A DNA stretch of 64,000 bases, from positions 2,418,001 through 2,482,000 of the forward strand of contig NZ_CP012673.1 in assembly GCF_002950945.1 (NCBI RefSeq), written 5' to 3'. The notes under the pieces were generated by a model. It was not told where the DNA came from. It saw nothing but the letters and a program-made list of their open reading frames with translations, and searched no databases. Of this stretch, positions 34,963 through 43,606 are shown piece after piece. The translations under genes were made by a program, and so were the position numbers. Position 1 is the stretch's first letter; the number at the start of each line of letters is the position of its first letter. This DNA comes from Sorangium cellulosum (GTDB lineage: Bacteria > Myxococcota_A > Polyangia > Polyangiales > Polyangiaceae).

Positions 34963-34993
34963 TTGACACCAGAAATGTGATCGTTCACATTTC
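34963..34993 (+). promoter_or_regulatory. Promoter element and LacI-like operator of the GH43 gene
   Basis: TTGACA at 34963-34968 is followed after five bases by AATGTGATCGTTCACATTT, nearly perfectly palindromic around a central CG (full dyad 34972-34993). A CG-centred even palindrome is typical of LacI-family operators. The same TTGAC(A/G)-N5-operator arrangement occurs on the opposite strand at 40636-40665 ahead of the esterase operon. Operator overlap with the space after TTGACA fits repression. Confidence 0.7.
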
Positions 34994-35135
34994 GAGGGGG
35001 GTATACTTGTGCTTTGCCCTGGGTGGGTCGTCCTGCGTGCCTTTGCGCGGGCTATCCGCTCATCTGATGGCGCCTCCGTCGAGTCAGCACCAGGGGTGCG
35101 GGGCGCCAGCAATTCCGCTCGCGAGAGGATTCAAC

Positions 35136-36782
35136 GTGCGCCTGAACACAACGTGGTACCGAGCAAGAAGAACGACCCTGTCGGCGATGGCGCTGGCCAG
35201 CGTCGCCGCGATTCCGTCCCCCGCTCGGGCGGACAACCCGATCGTGCAGACCTTCTACACGGCCGACCCCGCTCCCATGGTGCACGAAGGCAGGTTGTAC
35301 CTCTACACGTCACACGATGAGGACGTGTCGGTGAACAACTTCTACACCATGAACGACTGGAGGTTGTACTCCACCACGGACATGGTCAACTGGACGGATC
35401 ACGGCTCGCCCGCGAGCTACAGGACCTTCAGCTGGGGAACCGGCGATGCGTGGGCGCCGCAGGGTATCGCCAGGAACGGCAAGTACTATCTCTACGTGCC
35501 GCTGAACAACGCCACCGGCGCGAGGATCGGCGTGGGCGTATCGGACAATGTGGCAGGCCCGTTCATGGACCCGCTGGGAAGGGAGCTGGCCGCGAGCGGC
35601 TCCGGCAACATCGACCCGACGGTGTTCGTCGACGACGATGGACAGGCCTACATGTACTGGGGGAATGGCACCCTCCGGTACGTGAAGCTGAACTCGGACA
35701 TGATCAGCACCTCGGGAAGCATCACCAACGTGCCGTTGAATGGCTTCACCGAGGGGCCGTGGTTCTACAAGCGAGGGTCGCTGTACTACCTCGTCTACGC
35801 CGCCATCGCCGGGACCGAGAAGATCAGCTACGCGACCAGCAACAGTCCGACCGGGCCCTGGACCGTCCGCGGCGACATCATGGGCGCTGGCTCGACCTTC
35901 ACCAATCACGCCGGCATCGTCGACTACAAGGGGCACTCGTACTTTTTCTATCACAACAACGCATTGCCGGGCGGCGGCGACTTCAAGCGCTCGGTCTGCG
36001 TGGAGGAGTTTACGTACGGCGCCGACGGCAGCATTCCGAGGATCACGATGTCCATGAATGGACCGTCCGCCGTCGACACGCTGGATCCGTTCAGGCAAGT
36101 CGAGGCCGAGACCATCGCCTTCTCGTCCGGGCTCAAGACCGAGGTGTGCACCGACACCGGCGCCGGCATGAACGTCACGTCCATCAGCAATGGCGACTAC
36201 ATCAAGGTGAAGGACGTCGAGTTCCTGGACGGGGTGACCTCCTTCGAGGCTCGGGTATCGTCCGCAGCCGGCAACGCGAAGATCGAGCTCCACCTCGACA
36301 GTCAGAACGGCACGCTGCTCGGGACGTGTGACGTCTCGGGCGCGTCGTCCTGGACCACCAAGACCTGTGCGGTCAGCGGGGGCAGCGGGAAACACGACTT
36401 GTTCCTGAAGTTCGTCGGTGGCAGCGGCGACCTCTTCAAGTTCAACTGGTGGCGGTTTACCGGACCCACCATGCCGGACGGCGGGGACGGCGGAGGCGGT
36501 GCCGGCGGCTCGGACCAGGGAACGGGCGGTGGCGGCGCCGGCGCCGGGGGCACGACCTCGGGCAGCGGCGGCTCGGTCACCGGAGGCACCGGCGGAACGA
36601 CCGACACCGCTGGCTCGGGCAGCGGCGGCAGCGCCGGATCCTCCGATGGGAACGGCGCGGCCGGCGCCGACTCAGGCAGCTCGTGCGCTTGCCGGACGGG
36701 CGCGAGCACCGGGAACGGCGGACTCGCCGCGGCGCTCTGGCTGGTCGCTTCTGCGCTCGTTCTTCAGCGTCGGCGCCGGTAG
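35136..36782 (+). CDS. Glycoside hydrolase family 43 enzyme with CBM6 and myxobacterial C-terminal sorting signal
   Basis: 548 residues, GTG at 35136 with GAGAGGA upstream. The signal peptide ends near PSPARADN. The GH43 five-blade propeller shows its three acidic catalytic residues in TADPAPMVHEG (base Asp), NIDPTVFVDDDG (Asp) and FTEGPWFYKRG (acid Glu). A CBM6-like module follows (FRQVEAETIAF, VTSISNGDYIKVKDVEF). Then a Gly/Ser/Thr linker and a C-terminal Cys-Ala-Cys, hydrophobic stretch and RRRR tail, the sorting signal for surface anchoring. Expected to remove xylose or arabinose side units from hemicellulose. It has its own promoter/operator. Confidence 0.92.
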   Translation: MRLNTTWYRARRTTLSAMALASVAAIPSPARADNPIVQTFYTADPAPMVHEGRLYLYTSHDEDVSVNNFYTMNDWRLYSTTDMVNWTDHGSPASYRTFSWGTGDAWAPQGIARNGKYYLYVPLNNATGARIGVGVSDNVAGPFMDPLGRELAASGSGNIDPTVFVDDDGQAYMYWGNGTLRYVKLNSDMISTSGSITNVPLNGFTEGPWFYKRGSLYYLVYAAIAGTEKISYATSNSPTGPWTVRGDIMGAGSTFTNHAGIVDYKGHSYFFYHNNALPGGGDFKRSVCVEEFTYGADGSIPRITMSMNGPSAVDTLDPFRQVEAETIAFSSGLKTEVCTDTGAGMNVTSISNGDYIKVKDVEFLDGVTSFEARVSSAAGNAKIELHLDSQNGTLLGTCDVSGASSWTTKTCAVSGGSGKHDLFLKFVGGSGDLFKFNWWRFTGPTMPDGGDGGGGAGGSDQGTGGGGAGAGGTTSGSGGSVTGGTGGTTDTAGSGSGGSAGSSDGNGAAGADSGSSCACRTGASTGNGGLAAALWLVASALVLQRRRR

Positions 36783-36849
36783 GCGCTCGCGATCCGGTGA
36801 GGGAGCGATGGCGACGAAGGTGGAGTGGGCCGAGCGGGTTCCCCTGCGC

Positions 36850-38142
36850 TCAGTGTCGCCGGCGCTTCGTGCGGCCAAGCAGCAGTCCCAGCGCCGCGAG
36901 GAGGAACCCCGCCTGGGCGCCGGAGTCTCTCGCGTCGTTGCCCAGGGCGCAGCTGCAGCCGGAGCTCGAGCTTTCTCCTCCCGTCGAGTCGAAAGCTCCC
37001 GAGCTGGCGTCTTGTCCGATCGCCCCCCCGGACCCGGTGTCAATCACGCCGCCGCTTCCTGCACTGCCGCCTGAGCCATTTTCCATGGCCCCGCCCGCGC
37101 CTCCGGCTCCGGCCGCGCCACCCGCGCCACCCGCGCCACCGGTGTCGTCACCGCCGGGAACAGCGCCGGGACAAGCTGCCGTCTCTGGATCCTGACCACC
37201 GGCCTCGTCGAGGCCGAAATAGCCGGCGACGGCGGGTCCGTCGAACGGCACCGCGTGCCCGACGCCGTCCATCGAGAAGGCCTCGTAGACAGTGTAGCCG
37301 CAAGAGCTCTTCCAGAACTGGCGCGTGGTTCCGGGCTTTGGCGTGTCGGTCCCATCCGGGGTTTCGCTCAGACCCAAAACGTTCGTCCACTCCTTGACGT
37401 CTTCAGCCATGTTCTTGTAGCTGAGGATCGTGTCGGCGGTGCCATGCCAATGCTGCAGGCGCGGGCGATGGCCGGTGTAACCGGGGTAGTACGAACGAAC
37501 GAGGTCTCCCCACTGCTGCCCGGTCTTCGTGACGTTGCCGCCCCCGCAGGGCCCGCTCCACTGGGCCGTGCTCCCCGTCCCGGTGACGTCGTTGTAGCCC
37601 TCGGCCCAGCAGCCAGCCGGAACGCCCATGAGCGACACGCCGGCCATGAACACGTCGGGGTACACGCCGAGCAGCGCCTCGGTCATGATGCCGCCCGATG
37701 ACCCGCCGACCGCGTACACGCGGCCCGCATCGCCGTTGTACTTCGCGAGCGTGTACTTTACCATCTGGACGATGGCTCCCGTGTCGCCACCACCGCCGTG
37801 GTTGAGCGATCTCGTCGATCCCGCGTCCCAGCAGTTCTGCCCGGTGGCCTCCGGGAAGATCATGATGAAGCCACTGGTGTCCGCTATAGAGACCAGGCTC
37901 GACATCTCGCTGAACGTCCCCCGGCCATTTCCCTGGCAATGATGGGGAGCGACGACGATGGGAGGCCTGGTCGCCAGCTCGTCAGGCACGTAAATGTACA
38001 TGTTGACGTAGCTGGGGAGGCCGTCCGCCCCCCATTCGCTCTGATTCACTTCTTGTAGCGACGCCCCGCGCGCAGGCAGCGCAGCGAGCAGCGCCGACGA
38101 GAGTGATGCGAGCCCGAGGATGTGCCTTTGGAATTGGTTCAT
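36850..38142 (-). CDS. Surface esterase, PHB-depolymerase/CE1-like, with myxobacterial C-terminal sorting signal
   Basis: 430 residues. Signal peptide [20 protein letters not shown]. The alpha/beta-hydrolase signatures are [12 protein letters not shown], nucleophile elbow [23 protein letters not shown] (Asp) and DGVGHAVPF (His). This is the carbohydrate esterase family 1/PHB depolymerase type that removes acetyl or feruloyl groups from xylan. A Gly/Ala linker and C-terminal CSCALG...hydrophobic...RTKRRR follow, like the GH43 protein. Third gene of the three-esterase minus-strand set, 65 bases after the previous stop. It ends 67 bases from the convergent GH43 stop. Confidence 0.9.
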   Translation of the reverse strand: MNQFQRHILGLASLSSALLAALPARGASLQEVNQSEWGADGLPSYVNMYIYVPDELATRPPIVVAPHHCQGNGRGTFSEMSSLVSIADTSGFIMIFPEATGQNCWDAGSTRSLNHGGGGDTGAIVQMVKYTLAKYNGDAGRVYAVGGSSGGIMTEALLGVYPDVFMAGVSLMGVPAGCWAEGYNDVTGTGSTAQWSGPCGGGNVTKTGQQWGDLVRSYYPGYTGHRPRLQHWHGTADTILSYKNMAEDVKEWTNVLGLSETPDGTDTPKPGTTRQFWKSSCGYTVYEAFSMDGVGHAVPFDGPAVAGYFGLDEAGGQDPETAACPGAVPGGDDTGGAGGAGGAAGAGGAGGAMENGSGGSAGSGGVIDTGSGGAIGQDASSGAFDSTGGESSSSGCSCALGNDARDSGAQAGFLLAALGLLLGRTKRRRH

Positions 38143-38207
38143 CGGATGGATGTCCTATATCAACGTCAGCCTGGTACGCAGGCCAGTGCCGCTTTGCTTC
38201 GCGCGCT

Positions 38208-39248
38208 CTAGAACTGACTCAGGAACGTCCAGACTTCCTGGGGCATCCACGACGTGTGCTGCCCGGCGTCGTTCGGCGATGGAGTATGACCGCCGTCGTA
38301 ATCACACCAGCGGGTGGGGTGCCCCGCGGAGCAGCCCTCGTAGTCTGAGCAGGCGTGGCCACCTCCGGGCGCCTTGGCCAAGGCCTCGACCGTGCATCCA
38401 TTTTGCTGGGCGAAGAAGTCGCTGTTGGAGGTCTGTCCGGCTCCGCCGCTCTCCTGCTGACCGAGCGAAGACATGAAGGCGACCGGCTGACAGCTCGCCG
38501 GCCGGGGGAGACCGCCGCCGGAGTGGACCACCGCGGCGCGGTAGACGTCCGGGCGCGCGCAGGCCAGCGTCCACGCCATGGCACCGCCCTGGCTGAAGCC
38601 TTCGAGCTCGATGCGCGAGGTGTCGATGCAGAGATCGTCTGTGACCTGCCTGAGGATGTCGTCGACGAAGGTCACGTCGTCGTCGGCTGACCAAAACCCG
38701 CCGACAGCGTCGGGCGCGATGAAGATGGTGCTCCCTTCGGAGAGCGACCAGAGCCCGAAGTACGAGGGCGCAACTTGGTCGCTGTTACCCGTGGCCCCGT
38801 GGAAGGAGAGAATGAGCCGGCACGGGTGCCCGTTATCGTAATCGTCGGGAGCGTGCAGGGTGTACTTGCGGCTCTTCCCGCCGCTCTGCACGGTGCCAGC
38901 GCCGTTCTGAAGCGTGCGCATTTTGCCGCAGCCGGCGGACTTCATCGCGTCACCTCCGCTGCCGCCGGCACCGCCTGTGCCGGCGCCGCCCGCGCCGCCC
39001 GTTCCGCCCGCGCCCGCGGTCGCTCCTCCGCTGCCGGATGCATCGCCGCTGCTCGTGCCGCCGGAAGCAGCTCCACCGCCGGAGCCGCTCGCGGAGGTTT
39101 CACCGGCGGCTGATCCGCCACCGTGGACGTCGTCGCTACAGCCGAGGCTGAGCGCGGCGCAGAGGCCCAAGCCGACCCAGAGCGGTCGCAGCCAACGCGA
39201 GTGATGGTGTACGCGATCGGAGCTCACAGAGCCAACACTGGACGACAT
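38208..39248 (-). CDS. Lipoprotein feruloyl/PHB-depolymerase-type esterase
   Basis: 346 residues from ATG 39246-39248 (GAGGAGAG about 10 bases upstream). Lipobox ALSLGC, long Gly/Ser/Ala linker, then an LpqC/feruloyl-esterase-like domain: KYTLHAPDDYDNGHPCRLIL, SFHGATGNSDQ, nucleophile GFSQGGAMAW, and late WCDYDGGHTPSP (His). Five or more Cys in the domain could form disulphides. Middle gene of the esterase set. Predicted to remove phenolic or acetyl esters at the cell surface. Confidence 0.88.
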   Translation of the reverse strand: MSSSVGSVSSDRVHHHSRWLRPLWVGLGLCAALSLGCSDDVHGGGSAAGETSASGSGGGAASGGTSSGDASGSGGATAGAGGTGGAGGAGTGGAGGSGGDAMKSAGCGKMRTLQNGAGTVQSGGKSRKYTLHAPDDYDNGHPCRLILSFHGATGNSDQVAPSYFGLWSLSEGSTIFIAPDAVGGFWSADDDVTFVDDILRQVTDDLCIDTSRIELEGFSQGGAMAWTLACARPDVYRAAVVHSGGGLPRPASCQPVAFMSSLGQQESGGAGQTSNSDFFAQQNGCTVEALAKAPGGGHACSDYEGCSAGHPTRWCDYDGGHTPSPNDAGQHTSWMPQEVWTFLSQF

Positions 39249-39331
39249 GGGTGCTCTCCTCGGTTGACATCCAACCCAAGGGTGTTGCGAGCGAGGCGCG
39301 GCGCGGACGGGGCGTCTTCCTCGGCGCGAGG

Positions 39332-40366
39332 TCATTCCCAGTTCTTGCGCTGGGGGTTCTCCCAGGGCGAGGTGCACATGACGCAATCATCGCCGTAGAA
39401 ATAGTGCTTCCCGCCGGCGTCGTTGTAGATCCAGTAACGGAGCCAGGCCACGATCGCTGGCCGCTGGACGCCTCCCACGTCGCGCGTGATGTACCCATGA
39501 TCCGCGCCCGTCACCGTCGCCAGGAAGGTCTGGGTCTGGGACATGTCGTAGGTTTTTTGCTGCATTGGAAGCCCGATCGTGTCCTGCGTTCCGCTGGTCT
39601 GCAGCATGGGCCCGTGCAGGGCCGCTGTCGCGATGTGGCCGTGGATGGAGACGACGGTGGCCACGGCCTCATGGCCGCCGATCTCCACGGCGGCGGTGCC
39701 GCCGACCGAGTAGCCCATAGAAACGGCGTGCTCCACGTCGATCTTGCCCTCGTAGATGCTGCCCGCCTCGCTGTTTTGCTCGATGATCCAGTCGAGCCCC
39801 TCGAGCATGGCCGCGCGGTTGTTCGGGGCGTTGGGGCCGCCCGTGAGGAGATTGGCGCCAACCACCACGAAGCCGTGAGAGGCGAAGTTCGACAGGAGAT
39901 CCGTGTAGCTGGTCACCTGCGTATTGATCCCAGGGCCAAAGATGATCGGCGCATGCAGGAAGCCGTCCTCACCCAGGCGTTCAGGCCTGAATATCGTGTG
40001 GTTTCCGCTGGGCCCCGAGCCCCGCTCCACGGTCGTCGCGAACGGCCCCTCGGCAGAGTAATCCGTGATCGGCGGGAGCGGCGAGCCACCGGCTCCGCCC
40101 GCTCCAGCGCCGCCGTCACCTGCACCGCCCGAGCCAGCTCCGCCCATTCCACCGTCGCTCATGTCGGCGCCGCCGCTGCCGCTGGCGGCGCCGCCTGACC
40201 CAGCGGTTACGCTGGTCGACGCCCCGCTGGTGGCTGACGTGCTCGAGCTGCCCGAGCCCGCAGTTTGTGCCGCGCCGCCGCTCTCTTCGCTGCACGCCAG
40301 CAGCGCGACGATCGAGAGCGAGCAGAAGACATGGAAGCGCCTGACGGCTTTCTTTTCGTGGTACAC
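39332..40366 (-). CDS. Lipoprotein alpha/beta-hydrolase, dienelactone-hydrolase/PET-hydrolase-like
   Basis: 344 residues, GTG at 40364-40366 with GAGGGG upstream. Lipobox VALLAC, Gly/Ser/Ala linker to ~residue 95, then FATTVERGSGPSGNHTIFRP, PIIFGPGINTQVTSYTDL, nucleophile MGYSVGGTA, HGHIATAALHGPML and late ADHGYITRD (His), with a final Cys pair (DDCVMC). The order resembles polyester or cutinase-type and acetyl-xylan esterase relatives. First gene of the three-esterase set; its promoter/operator is at 40636-40665, about 270 bases upstream. Confidence 0.85.
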   Translation of the reverse strand: MYHEKKAVRRFHVFCSLSIVALLACSEESGGAAQTAGSGSSSTSATSGASTSVTAGSGGAASGSGGADMSDGGMGGAGSGGAGDGGAGAGGAGGSPLPPITDYSAEGPFATTVERGSGPSGNHTIFRPERLGEDGFLHAPIIFGPGINTQVTSYTDLLSNFASHGFVVVGANLLTGGPNAPNNRAAMLEGLDWIIEQNSEAGSIYEGKIDVEHAVSMGYSVGGTAAVEIGGHEAVATVVSIHGHIATAALHGPMLQTSGTQDTIGLPMQQKTYDMSQTQTFLATVTGADHGYITRDVGGVQRPAIVAWLRYWIYNDAGGKHYFYGDDCVMCTSPWENPQRKNWE

Positions 40367-40635
40367 GAGGCCCCTCTGGTAACGTCACGCCAGCGCGAAG
40401 CGCTCGCTTCAGGCCGACGATGGCGAGATTGGCGGACAGGTGGTTGCTAGACGTTCCGCACTTGGAGTGCGCCCTGATGTCATCCCAGCCGAGCCCAGCT
40501 GCTGCTCCTCCTTCCCCCCTGCGCGCGCCTCGTCTGGAGCCATGGCGCGACCGTCGACGTGAACGCGCAGGAGGACGCAGGCCCGGTGCGCATGGCGGCC
40601 TATCCAGGACAAGACAAAAGGATATCTGGAGCGCC

Positions 40636-40665
40636 AAATGTGAACGCTCACATTGCCGGCGTCAA
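40636..40665 (-). promoter_or_regulatory. Promoter element and LacI-like operator of the esterase operon
   Basis: On the minus strand TTGACG (40665-40660) is followed after five bases by AATGTGAGCGTTCACATTT. Spacing and sequence are the same as at the GH43 gene. Its orientation points at the three-esterase operon that begins at 40366. Confidence 0.7.
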
Positions 40666-40728
40666 TCACAAACTGGCGCGCGGCGATCGTCGGCGAGCGC
40701 GAGGCCCGCGTGTGGCGGGGCGCGATTT

Positions 40729-40830
40729 ATCCAGCGCTCGGCGCCGGAGCGGGGCGCAGGTCCTCCGGGTAGAGGCCGCCTGCCGCATGCGTCGCGCACA
40801 GGTAGCGCGACGAGGTGCGCGCCGCGCTGG
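40729..40830 (-). pseudogene. Shard of a glutathione S-transferase gene
   Basis: On the minus strand RYLCATHAAGGLYPEDLR and, after an indel, the DNA for AERW match the GST remnant at 17790-18325 (RYLCAKHAARGLYPEDLR...AERW) over about 100 bases with few differences. Nothing recognisable continues on either side. A deletion scar from a second GST gene copy. Confidence 0.7.
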
Positions 40831-41364
40831 TGGCCGCCGGGCGTGACGTGCAGCAGCCGCTCCACGCGTGTTGCACCCCGGAAAGCGCGGCGAGGTCGCG
40901 CGCGCGGGCCCTCGCCGCGCTGCGCGCGGCGGCCTCCGGGGACACGGCGGCGGCGCGCGCCGCGATCGAGGTGGCGCGCGCCGCCGCCACGGGCGCTGAC
41001 ACGAGAGCGGCTATCAGCTCCGCGTGCCGGAGCAGTTCATGTACATCGAGCCCGGGCGCGGAGCGTAGGGCGGCGCCGCGCGGCCGGGGCTGCCCCGCGC
41101 CCGGAGGGGCGCGCGACCGGCGCGCTCCGCGAGGGCGAGGTGCGCCTCGGCCGTGTCAGCCGGTGTTAGGCGATGTCAGTCGATGTTGTCTCCAGGGTCA
41201 CTACAACCACGGCGCGGGTCGGCTGACCCGCCGGGCGGCGGCGCTCGCGGCGCGCGCTCCGGCGCTCGCGCCGCGCGCGGCCTCGTCGAGGTCGACGCCT
41301 GCGCCCGGCGGAGGAGCCGTCGACGACCATGCCTGTCTACCTCTCGACACTGGAGCGATACCTC
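40831..41364. other. Non-coding or decayed 530 bp
   Basis: Very high G+C, Ala/Arg-rich in all frames. A short piece near 41012-41068 (GYQLRVPEQFMYIEPGRG, then stop) looks protein-like but I cannot place it. No intact gene. Confidence 0.35.
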
Positions 41365-41854
41365 ATGCATCACGCGACCGCCTTCCAACGTACTCTCGCC
41401 ATGATCTTCCTCGCCGCCGCCGCCGCCACGGGCGCGGCCGCGTGTGTCGGGGCGGAGCCCGACGCCGCCGACGATGGGCGGAGGCCGCCGATCTCCTGGA
41501 CATGGACGCGGTGGCTCTCGAGCCGCAGTGGGTCATGGGGCCTTGCCAGAACCACTCCCAGTGTGGCTCTGGCGGCATGTGCAAGAACGGGTGTGCCAGC
41601 AGGCGCCGACATGCCAGCAGGATCCCTGCCAGACGCGGCGGGGGGACTGCATCTGCGAGAGATGGGTCTGCACCTACGTCGAATGGGGCGGCACCTGCAT
41701 CCACGGAGACGCGCTGGGCCAGTACAAGATCACCCACAACATCACGGGCATCGTGGCCCCGAATTACTGCCTCTTCTTGTCGCCCGACGGCGTGCTGTGC
41801 CCCTCCGGGGGCACGGATCTGCCCCGGACCGAGTGCGTCACCGGGATCCGCTGA
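41365..41854 (+). pseudogene. Secreted cysteine-rich protein gene with two frameshifts
   Basis: ATG 41365 (GGAG 12 bases upstream) opens a signal peptide with lipobox-like GAAAC. After about 37 codons the coding signal moves to a second frame (LLDMDAVALEPQWVMGPCQN, SQCGSGGMCKNG) and then to a third (VCQQAPTCQQDPCQTRRGDC, ICERWVCTYVEWGGTCIHGD, then NYCLFLSPDGVLCPSGGTDL and a stop at 41854). Read across the shifts it is one ~160-residue protein with many regularly spaced Cys. Two small indels, real or sequencing errors, break it. Confidence 0.65.
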
Positions 41855-42119
41855 CCCCTCGGGCGCCGCGCCCCGGCGCCGTCCCGGCGCTCCGCGGCGC
41901 GCTCGTCGAGGCGGAGCGCGTCGCTCTACACCACGTGTAGCCCGCCAGGATCGCTGGCGAGCTCGCCGTTCAGGCTCACCTGGACATCGTCGTCCCGAAC
42001 ACGCGATGTCGCGCAGTTCACCGCGAGCGAGATCGCACAGAAGATTATGTCCACTCGACCCGATCCTGAGGTTGGAGGAGCTCAAGTTTCTTGACATCCA
42101 CAAGCGCTTCGATTTCCTA

Positions 42120-42262
42120 CCCGCCGCGCGTCGTAGCGCCGGCCGTCCGCCGGCTTGTAACGGATCTTCACGCGGTCCCGCCCTCGACCTTGAGGGCGCC
42201 CGCGCCGCCGGCGCGGACCGCGCCGTCGGCGCGGGCATAGATGACCTGACCTCGAAGTCTGG
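42120..42262 (-). pseudogene. Possible small-domain remnant
   Basis: In a minus-strand frame VIYARADGAVRAGGAGALKV, and after a shift DRVKIRYKPADGRRYDARR, read like one beta-rich (OB/SH3-like) domain. No start is seen and the frame change means it is not functional. The rest of 41855-42531 shows no gene I can support. Confidence 0.3.
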
Positions 42263-42531
42263 CGCGTACGCAGGGCACGCGCGCACCCTGCACGGATCGG
42301 CCCCGGTGGGGAGCGGGCAGTGAACTTCGAGGGCGACAAGGACGCCAGGAGCACAACCTTCTGACGCTGCATCGCCGGCGGGTGACCCGCCGATCAGGCG
42401 GCGTGGGCTTCCGTTTAGATGTGCGTGGCTTAGGTTTCCATAAACAGCTGGGGTCATTGCGCGCGGACCCGGGTTCGCCGAAGTATGGAAGCCGTCAATC
42501 CGTTGTCTGCTGCGCCCGGGGGGGGGGAGAC

Positions 42532-42987
42532 ATGGCGTATCCGACGAAAATCAAGAAGAAGAAGATCGGCGGAGTCAAGGTCACCGCCAAGTGCTTCAAG
42601 CGAAACCTCCGTGTTTACAAGGACATCGGCGGCAAGGTGTGGATTCATGGCAGGAAGAGAAAGTGGAAGAAGAAGGGCGTCGACGTACACTTGACGAACT
42701 ATTACTTCATCAGGGATCCGAGGACGACCGGCGCGAACCCGCTGCCGGTGCTCGTCGCGACTGGGCCGGCTTCGTTCCATAACAAGCGTAACAACGTCCA
42801 CAAGCACTTCGCCTTCGGCATTGGGGTCAAGGTGAAGTTCGACGGGACCCCGACCGTGGGACCGGTCCAAGGGCCGGTGTCGATGCCACTCATTGGTGTC
42901 ATCAGCAGGGCCGTGGTGCAGATCGGAGGGGAGGCACGGGAATTCATAACCCAGAAGGGAACAGTGCCTGATAACTTCCAGCTATGA
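42532..42987 (+). CDS. Hypothetical basic protein (151 aa), paired with the next gene
   Basis: ATG at 42532 lies four bases after a run of ten G (42518-42527) that doubles as its ribosome binding site. The product begins MAYPTKIKKKKIGGVKVTAK and is rich in Lys, then strands (NLRVYKDIGGKVWIHGRKRK; VDVHLTNYYFIRDP; HKHFAFGIGVKVKFDG). Its stop overlaps the next start as ATGA. The lower G+C and high Lys content differ from neighbours and suggest transfer. Family not recognised; the partner's tail-fibre-like C-terminus hints at a phage-structure or secretion-related origin. Confidence 0.65.
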   Translation: MAYPTKIKKKKIGGVKVTAKCFKRNLRVYKDIGGKVWIHGRKRKWKKKGVDVHLTNYYFIRDPRTTGANPLPVLVATGPASFHNKRNNVHKHFAFGIGVKVKFDGTPTVGPVQGPVSMPLIGVISRAVVQIGGEAREFITQKGTVPDNFQL

Positions 42988-43511
42988 GCAAGGTCTTCGT
43001 CAAGGACCGGGGGAACACGAACACGATTCACCTCGACGGGGAGCGCGGCGACACCATCCTCCAGAACGCCGACTGCGCCGAGGAGTTCGACGTCTCGTCG
43101 AACGTGGCGCTCGATCCTGGCACCGTATTGGTGATTGGGGAGGGCGAGCGGCTGGAGGAGTGCACTCGGGCCTACGACCGGCGCGTCGCAGGGGTCGTCT
43201 CGGGTGCGGGTGAGTACCGCCCGGGGATCGTGCTCGACAGGAGACAGACCCGGTCCAGGCGCGGGCCTGTGGCCCCGGTCGGAAAGGTCTACTGCAAGGT
43301 CGACGCCGGTTATCGCCCCATCGAGGTGGGTGACCTCCTGACCACGTCCCCCACGCCGGGACACGCCATGAAGGCCGACGATCCGCGCGAGGCGTTCGGG
43401 GCCGTCATCGGGAAGGCGCTGCGGCGCTGCGCCGCCGCGTCGCCCGCGGTGAAGGCCTCGCGTCATCGCGGTCCCACCGTACGGCCACGCGGCACGCGCT
43501 GGTTGACATAG
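42984..43511 (+). CDS. Protein resembling the C-terminal domain of tail-fibre/peptidase-G2-like proteins
   Basis: 175 residues, ATG overlapping the preceding stop. It contains CAEEFDVSSNVALDPGTVLV, RAYDRRVAGVVSGAGEYRPG, GKVYCKVDAGYRPIEVGDLL and TTSPTPGHAMKADDPREAFG: the domain often found at the C-termini of phage tail-fibre and surface proteins ('AEEF...PGTVV...YDRRVAGVVS...GDLLTTS.TPGHAM'). Usually it follows a long fibre; here it stands alone. After GAVIGKAL the last ~30 residues look out of frame, so a frameshift may have replaced the native end. Confidence 0.65.
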   Translation: MSKVFVKDRGNTNTIHLDGERGDTILQNADCAEEFDVSSNVALDPGTVLVIGEGERLEECTRAYDRRVAGVVSGAGEYRPGIVLDRRQTRSRRGPVAPVGKVYCKVDAGYRPIEVGDLLTTSPTPGHAMKADDPREAFGAVIGKALRRCAAASPAVKASRHRGPTVRPRGTRWLT

Positions 43512-43525
43512 AGAACCTTACGCGA

Positions 43526-43606
43526 TCCTCATCCCTGGAAAAGTGACGTTATATCAACACCTTCTTCATGCATCGAAGGAGCCGCGTTCACTTCACAGCC
43601 TTCGGA
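43526..43606 (-). repeat. ATGCAT-core intergenic repeat, copy B
   Basis: The plus strand reads CCTGGAAAAGTGACGTTATA then TTCATGCATCGAAGGAGCCG. Together with copy D it defines the longer form, including the GGAAAAG(C/T)GACGTT part. The end of the lipoprotein gene 43588-44205 (KAVK-stop) lies inside it, just as the GST remnant's QAVE-stop lies inside copy A. Confidence 0.7.

Noticed and set aside
34972..34993. CRP/Vfr site reading of the TGTGA...TCACA palindrome
   Set aside because: CRP sites have six bases between TGTGA and TCACA; here there are four with a central CG, which fits LacI-family operators better.
40815..42323. 502-codon plus-strand frame spanning 40.8-42.3 kb
   Set aside because: Low-complexity Ala/Arg sequence that merely crosses the frameshifted Cys-rich gene; no consistent start or domain.
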